Assembly: GCA_947380285.1 (NCBI GenBank)
Contig: CANCQD010000086.1
Location: 1 to 10,288, forward strand
Source of the DNA: Burkholderiaceae bacterium
Lineage (GTDB): Bacteria > Pseudomonadota > Gammaproteobacteria > Burkholderiales > Burkholderiaceae
DNA: 10,288 nucleotides
Reading direction: 5' to 3'
Shown here: positions 6,244-10,288 of the stretch, piece by piece
Layout: every line of letters starts with the position of its first letter
Position numbering within the stretch: position 1 is the first letter of the stretch
The notes under the pieces: generated by a model
Database searches by the model: none
Told to the model about the DNA's origin: nothing
What the model saw: the letters and a program-made list of their open reading frames with translations, nothing else
Translations under genes and position numbers: made by a program

Positions 6244-7219
6244 TCCACAGTCCAAGGCTATCCGACTAATTGAGATCCTGTTATTAGTCTCTGCGGTAGC
6301 CTTATTTGTCATTGGTAGTATTTTGGGTGATACCTTCTTTCTGAGGTTAGCCACCGAATCATTAATCTTTGGCGGATTAGCGATGTCCGTTGATTTATTG
6401 CTTGGAATAGTCGGGCTACTCTCTCTGGGGCAGGCTCTGTATTTTGGTTTTGGTGCTTATTTATCCGCCTTAGTTTTAAAAGAAATTTCCCCATCATTTT
6501 TCTTGGCAATAGGCGTTGTAACTTTGTCGTCCATCGCGCTAGGGTGGGTAGCAAGTTTTGTGGCGCTTAGATCAAAGGGCGTCTACTTTGCATTAATCAC
6601 CTTTGGACTTGCACAAGTAGCAGCTAAGATTGTTTACAACACGAGAAGTCTCGGGGCGTCTGACGGCATGATGGGCGTACCTATTTTGCAAATTTGGACC
6701 CCATTTGGTGTTATAGATGCTGGCCAACCCGGCACATTTTTTGTTATCACCATGCTAACTATCGGCGCACTATATGCAGCCTTAAAATATTTTTTGACGA
6801 CCCCTATGGGTTCTATTTGGCATGCAATTCGATCCAATGAGGATCGTCTAGCTTATGTTGGGTATAAGTCTAAAGGCCCAAAACAAGTGGCATTTATTTT
6901 GGCTGCAGTAGTGGCGGCTGTGTCTGGCGCTCTCTATCCGATGCTAAGGGGTTTTGTATCTCCAGAGCTGATGTTTTTTAGCGTTTCAGGGAATGCTGTT
7001 GTAACAGTTGTCTTGGGTGGTGTCGGCACTTTGATTGGACCCATACTAGGCAGCGTTCTTTTAACTTCCTTTAAATCCATTATTGGAACTTGGACGGTTC
7101 ATCACCATATTGTTATTGGACTTATCTTTGTAGTTGTAGTTGTTTCTGCTCCCAAGGGTATAGCGGGACTACTGGCTAAATATTTCGGAAAAGCTCACTC
7201 TCGTAAAGGAGGGGAATGA
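6236..7219 (+). CDS. livM: LivM-type ABC importer permease
   Basis: This 327-residue second permease has the family hallmark SLGQALYFGFGAYLSALVL in the first third and a cytoplasmic coupling loop, AIRSNEDRLAYVGYKSK, followed by the usual QVAFILAAVVAAVSGALYP helix. VVLGGVGTLIGPILG near the C-terminus is equally typical. Many hydrophobic segments support an inner-membrane location. It would form a heterodimeric channel with LivH. The start overlaps the end of livH by eight bases and the stop overlaps the ATG of livG, both indicating translational coupling. A basic tail follows the last helix. Length is normal for LivM proteins lacking the extended N-terminus of the E. coli protein. Family firm. 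Confidence 0.87.
   Translation: MHNPQSKAIRLIEILLLVSAVALFVIGSILGDTFFLRLATESLIFGGLAMSVDLLLGIVGLLSLGQALYFGFGAYLSALVLKEISPSFFLAIGVVTLSSIALGWVASFVALRSKGVYFALITFGLAQVAAKIVYNTRSLGASDGMMGVPILQIWTPFGVIDAGQPGTFFVITMLTIGALYAALKYFLTTPMGSIWHAIRSNEDRLAYVGYKSKGPKQVAFILAAVVAAVSGALYPMLRGFVSPELMFFSVSGNAVVTVVLGGVGTLIGPILGSVLLTSFKSIIGTWTVHHHIVIGLIFVVVVVSAPKGIAGLLAKYFGKAHSRKGGE
7205..7214 (+). promoter_or_regulatory. Strong Shine-Dalgarno site for livG
   Basis: AAAGGAGGGG, close to a full anti-16S match, ends one base before ATG 7216 and four before a second ATG at 7219. The spacing from AGGAGG is more normal for 7219 (six bases), so the protein may start one residue later than listed. Confidence 0.6.
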
Positions 7220-7974
7220 TGAGTAATGGCGAGATCATTCTGAAGGCAAGGAGCCTCAGCAAGCGATTTGGTGGCCTCAAAGCGGTAGATGACGTTAGTT
7301 TTGAAGTAACTCGTTTAGGCGTTACTTCGATTATTGGCCCCAACGGAGCGGGTAAGAGCACACTATTTAACTTGCTCAGTGGAACTTTTATGGCTGATTC
7401 CGGTTTGGTTGAACTTGACGGTCAAAATGTTACGCGCATGAGTCCCGAGGGCCGTCTGTCATCTGGAATGGCTAGATCATTTCAAATTACTAATTTATTT
7501 TTCGATCTAACAGTAATTGATAACTTAAGAATTGCAAGCCAGGCATTAGAGCCACATTCCAATTTATTTTTTCCTTTGAGCAAAAGTACTATCGCAACTG
7601 ATAGGGCCAACGAATTATTGGTGGAATTTGGTTTGTTTGAGAGTCGCGATCAGCTTGCGGGAGCCCTATCTCATGGTCAGCAAAGACGCCTAGAGATTGC
7701 GGTGACATTGGCAACTCGGCCAAAACTTTTGTTATTAGATGAGCCAACCCAAGGGATGTCTCAGGGCGATACTCAGGATACCGCTGAGCTCATTAAGCGC
7801 CTTGGATCAAAAATAACAGTGCTACTGATTGAGCATGATGTAGACCTTGTAATGGATTTATCCAAAATAGTCATTGTCATGGCGCAGGGTAAAAAATTAG
7901 CGGAAGGTATTCCGAGCGAGGTTCGCGCTAATCCACTTGTTCAAACGGCATACTTTGGTGAGGAGTTGGCATGA
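7216..7974 (+). CDS. livG: LivG-type ABC importer ATPase
   Basis: This 252-residue cytoplasmic ATPase energises the HAAT importer with the LivF-type subunit encoded next. Walker A is GPNGAGKST (residues 41-49), the Q-loop glutamine is Gln90 (ARSFQITNLF), the signature is LSHGQ (151-155), and Walker B is LLLLDEP with catalytic Glu176. The switch histidine is His207 (LLIEHDVD). All catalytic elements are intact. The segment after Walker B, TQGMSQGDTQDT, differs from the usual AGLN-type sequence but fits the subgroup found beside urea- or aromatic-type importers. Two adjacent ATG codons (7216, 7219) could both serve as start; the ribosome-binding site slightly favours the second. The stop overlaps the next ATG as ATGA. 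Confidence 0.9.
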   Translation: MMSNGEIILKARSLSKRFGGLKAVDDVSFEVTRLGVTSIIGPNGAGKSTLFNLLSGTFMADSGLVELDGQNVTRMSPEGRLSSGMARSFQITNLFFDLTVIDNLRIASQALEPHSNLFFPLSKSTIATDRANELLVEFGLFESRDQLAGALSHGQQRRLEIAVTLATRPKLLLLDEPTQGMSQGDTQDTAELIKRLGSKITVLLIEHDVDLVMDLSKIVIVMAQGKKLAEGIPSEVRANPLVQTAYFGEELA

Positions 7975-8681
7975 TTTTGGAGATGCATGATGTACATGTC
8001 AATCTTGGCTTGTCTCATGTTTTACAGGGTGTGAATTTATCCATTCACCCTGGTGAGACTGTAGGCTTGTTTGGTAGAAACGGCGTTGGGAAGACGACAA
8101 TTGTCAAAACTATTGCCGGCTGGCATAGACCTTCTCGGGGAGAAATACTATTCCGAGATCAATCCATTGGAGCCTTACCCCCGAATGAAATTACCCGCTT
8201 GGGTATGGGCTTAGTTCCCGAAGATCGCAGAATATTTCCTGGCTTGAGTGTTGAAGGAAATCTGAAGCTTGGATTAATGCAAGTCCAAGTAAGCGAGCGC
8301 AAGGAAGCTGAGCAAAGAATACAGATGGTCTTTGAAAGGTTTCCACGATTACGGGAAAGACGAAATCAATCGGGTATCACCTTATCTGGTGGCGAGCAGC
8401 AAATGTTAGCAATGGCTCGAGTATTGGTGGGTAATCCAAAGTTACTATTAATTGATGAGCCTACAGAAGGTCTTGCACCAATGGTGGTGGCTGACATCTT
8501 TCGCTTGATGGAAGAGCTTAAAGCACAGGGGATATCAATTCTATTAATTGAGCAGAATATTCATAAGGCTATTCATTTGTGCGATAGACATTATGTAGTT
8601 GAGCGAGGACAAGTTGTGCTTGAGGGTAACTCCCAAGATTTGGATCAGCGTAAAGAATTAATTAGGCGCGTTAGTGTTTAA
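7971..8681 (+). CDS. livF: LivF-type ABC importer ATPase
   Basis: This 236-residue second ATPase shows Walker A GRNGVGKTT (residues 35-43), the family segment GLVPEDRRIFPGLSVEGNL (80-98), signature LSGGEQQ (138-144), and Walker B LLLIDEP with Glu163. At the switch position it has Gln195 (LLIEQN) where LivG has His. This is normal for LivF proteins and hints that the two ATP sites of the LivG/LivF dimer are not equal. AGGAG (7961-7965) lies five bases before the start, and the gene overlaps livG as ATGA. It completes a five-gene importer with no missing part. The 3' end lies 19 bases before the next gene, so read-through into it is likely. Confidence 0.9.
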   Translation: MILEMHDVHVNLGLSHVLQGVNLSIHPGETVGLFGRNGVGKTTIVKTIAGWHRPSRGEILFRDQSIGALPPNEITRLGMGLVPEDRRIFPGLSVEGNLKLGLMQVQVSERKEAEQRIQMVFERFPRLRERRNQSGITLSGGEQQMLAMARVLVGNPKLLLIDEPTEGLAPMVVADIFRLMEELKAQGISILLIEQNIHKAIHLCDRHYVVERGQVVLEGNSQDLDQRKELIRRVSV

Positions 8682-8700
8682 AACAATATTGGAGATACTT

Positions 8701-9687
8701 ATGAGATTAAAAATAGTAGCTTATTGTCTTGCATTCGTAGTTGGCACGCTTGGGCTTACCTCTAGCCAATTATTTGCTCAGGGTTCTGCCGCTTATCCAG
8801 AAAAATCAATCACTATTATCGTTCCTTATCCACCCGGTGGGTTTAACGATACGCTTGGCAGAATCGTTGGTAAAAAGCTAAGTGATGCTTGGGGTGTAAA
8901 TGTAGTGATTGAAAATAAGCCAGGCGCCGGTACTACCATCGGAACTAACTTTGTTGCGCGCTCTTCACCTGATGGTTACACAATCTTAGTTGCCCAGTTT
9001 CCATTCGCAGCCAATCCTTATCTTTATAAGTCATTACCTTACGACACTTTAAAAGCATTTAGTCCGGTAGTTTTGGCTGGCAGATCCCCGATGGTATTGG
9101 TTGCAAATTCAAACTCACCGATAAAGACTGTGGGTGAGTTTTTGGCTCTTGCTAAAGCCAAGCCCGGCTCTGTAAATTATGGTTCATCAGGACCTGGCTC
9201 CTCAAATCATTTGGCAATGGTTTTGTTTGAAATGATGGCTGGTGTGAGCTTAAATCAGGTTCCATATAAAGGCAGTACGCCACTTTTAACTGATTTAGCG
9301 GGAGGTCAAGTTGAAGTGGCATTTGATGCTTACCCGCATGTCCGTCCGTTTCTACAGTCTGGAAAAATTCGACCAGTAGCGATAGCAACTGAGGTAAGGT
9401 CTCCATTAATGCCGGAAGTTCCAACCGTTATTGAGTCTGGTGTCAAGGGTTACGAAGCTTCTTCATGGCATGGCTTTGTAGTGCCTTCTGGAACGCCGCG
9501 CCCTATAGTCGATAAGCTAAATAAGCAAATTAATCTAATTCTGAAGCAAGAAGATATTAGAAAAACATTCAACGAGCAGGGAGTAGTTCCAGATGGAGGT
9601 ACTCCAGCTCAATTTGAAGCCTTCATTGCCAAGCAAATGGATATTTGGAAAAAAGTAGTTTCAAATGCAGGTGTTACGGCAGAATGA
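8701..9687 (+). CDS. Bug/TctC-family periplasmic solute-binding protein
   Basis: This 328-residue protein belongs to the tripartite tricarboxylate transporter receptor family (Bug), greatly expanded in Burkholderiales. A Sec signal peptide (basic RLK, hydrophobic core, cleavage about Ala26, LFA|QGS) marks it as periplasmic. The hallmark VPYPPGGFND lies at residues 41-50, ENKPGAGTTIG at 71-81, and PDGYT at 90-94. These line the carboxylate-binding cleft in known Bug structures. The ATG at 8701 has TTGGAGA upstream (8689-8695); the in-frame ATG at 8674 lies inside livF and was rejected. No TctA or TctB membrane partners are visible, so it may be an orphan that serves a distant transporter or acts as a sensor. 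Its position before a UbiD decarboxylase suggests a carboxylated aromatic or furan ligand. Confidence 0.88.
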   Translation: MRLKIVAYCLAFVVGTLGLTSSQLFAQGSAAYPEKSITIIVPYPPGGFNDTLGRIVGKKLSDAWGVNVVIENKPGAGTTIGTNFVARSSPDGYTILVAQFPFAANPYLYKSLPYDTLKAFSPVVLAGRSPMVLVANSNSPIKTVGEFLALAKAKPGSVNYGSSGPGSSNHLAMVLFEMMAGVSLNQVPYKGSTPLLTDLAGGQVEVAFDAYPHVRPFLQSGKIRPVAIATEVRSPLMPEVPTVIESGVKGYEASSWHGFVVPSGTPRPIVDKLNKQINLILKQEDIRKTFNEQGVVPDGGTPAQFEAFIAKQMDIWKKVVSNAGVTAE

Positions 9688-9719
9688 CATCTATTCTGCA
9701 TACTCTATAGGTAGCATTC

Positions 9720-10288
9720 ATGAATAAATTTACCCAACTTAGGCCTTGGCTAGCACATCTTGCCCACACCAATCGCTTGGTTGCCACAAAGAAAAATGTC
9801 TTGCTAAAGCATGAGTTAGCAGCCATTGCTAAAAAGCTAGATGGAAAAAGTAGCGTTTTTTTCCCGGGCCCAGATGGGCACTCTATGCCAGTAGTTTCCG
9901 GTTTTATGTCTTCGCGTTCATGGATTGCCGAGGCAATGGGTGTGAGCGAGGCTGATTTGCTAAATGCGTATCGTTTGGCGGCCGATAATCCGTTGCCTTG
10001 TAATTTAGTTAAAGAGGGTCCTTGCCAGGAGGTTGTGTATCGTGATTTTGATGTGAGAACTTTATTACCTGTTCCTACACACAGTGAGCATGATAGCGGG
10101 CCGTACATCACTGCTGGTTTGGTAATTGCAAAAAACCCCAAGACTGGCGTCCAAAATGTCTCAATCAACCGTATTCAGGTAAATTCAAAAGATCGCATGG
10201 CAGTGCTAATTTTGCCTAGACATCTGCATGCCTTTCAACAGGCTGCTGAAGAGTTGAATCAGCCATTGCCTGTTGCGGTGGTTATTGG
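9720..10288 (+). CDS. hmfF: UbiD-family prenylated-FMN decarboxylase, 5' part (HmfF-like candidate)
   Basis: The first 189 codons are present and the window ends mid-gene. UbiD enzymes use prenylated FMN to remove or add carboxyl groups on unsaturated or aromatic acids. The N-terminus LRPWLAHL is followed by HSEHDSGPYIT (residues 121-131) and NPKTGVQNVSINRIQV (139-154). Asn146 and Arg151 have the five-residue spacing of Asn168 and Arg173 in the fungal relative Fdc1 (cofactor-metal and catalytic residues). PRHLH (166-170) falls where the metal-binding His is expected. The catalytic glutamates would be downstream. The ATG is preceded by a weak AGGT site, with a 32-base gap from the Bug gene. 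In the hmf pathway, HmfF decarboxylates 2,5-furandicarboxylate to 2-furoate, which suits the neighbours. The symbol rests on context: another aromatic or heteroaromatic acid decarboxylase is possible. Confidence 0.82.
   Translation, partial: MNKFTQLRPWLAHLAHTNRLVATKKNVLLKHELAAIAKKLDGKSSVFFPGPDGHSMPVVSGFMSSRSWIAEAMGVSEADLLNAYRLAADNPLPCNLVKEGPCQEVVYRDFDVRTLLPVPTHSEHDSGPYITAGLVIAKNPKTGVQNVSINRIQVNSKDRMAVLILPRHLHAFQQAAEELNQPLPVAVVI

Noticed and set aside
9674..10168. Open frame of 164 codons on the - strand
   Set aside because: It lies antisense to the UbiD gene, whose + strand frame carries clear family motifs. The antisense protein shows no recognisable motif.
1..10288. CRISPR arrays, tRNA or rRNA genes, insertion sequences
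   Set aside because: No regularly spaced repeats, cloverleaf-like or rRNA-like stretch, or transposase-like frame was seen; almost every base lies in a catabolic or transport gene.

Overview
The window reads as one dense, co-directional catabolic gene cluster on the + strand: twelve genes, two of them cut by the window edges. Gene starts and stops overlap or nearly touch, and no non-coding gap exceeds about 85 bases. The moderately low GC, the Burkholderiales-style families (an orphan Bug/TctC binding protein, a Liv-type importer) and the compact layout suggest a low-GC freshwater betaproteobacterium such as Polynucleobacter. That organism call is an inference from style, not from a marker gene.

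Region 1 (1-4071) encodes a CoA-dependent degradation pathway. It holds the end of a CoxG-type SRPBCC protein or domain, the FAD subunit and the 2Fe-2S subunit of a xanthine-dehydrogenase-family molybdenum hydroxylase, an AMP-forming acyl-CoA ligase, and a crotonase-fold enzyme. The order FAD - 2Fe-2S - ligase - crotonase matches hmfB-hmfC-hmfD-hmfE of the 2-furoate (furfural/HMF) pathway described in Cupriavidus basilensis HMF14. There, 2-furoate is activated to 2-furoyl-CoA, hydroxylated by the molybdenum dehydrogenase HmfABC, and after ring opening the 2-oxoglutaroyl-CoA is hydrolysed to 2-oxoglutarate. The molybdenum subunit (HmfA) would lie just upstream, outside the window.

Region 2 (4094-8681) is a complete branched-chain-amino-acid-type (HAAT) ABC importer: a secreted binding protein, two permeases and two ATPases. 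A hairpin with a T-run and two short palindromes lie between the binding-protein gene and the first permease gene.

Region 3 (8701-end) holds a second, unrelated secreted binding protein (Bug/TctC family) and the first 189 codons of a UbiD-family prenylated-FMN decarboxylase. In the hmf pathway a UbiD enzyme, HmfF, decarboxylates 2,5-furandicarboxylate to 2-furoate, so this gene would feed region 1.

Working model (inference): the importer and/or the Bug protein capture a furan carboxylate or similar heteroaromatic or aromatic acid. UbiD/HmfF removes an extra carboxyl group, HmfD makes the CoA thioester, HmfABC hydroxylates the ring and HmfE releases 2-oxoglutarate to the TCA cycle. The families are secure. 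The furan substrate rests on synteny and needs homology searches or growth tests.
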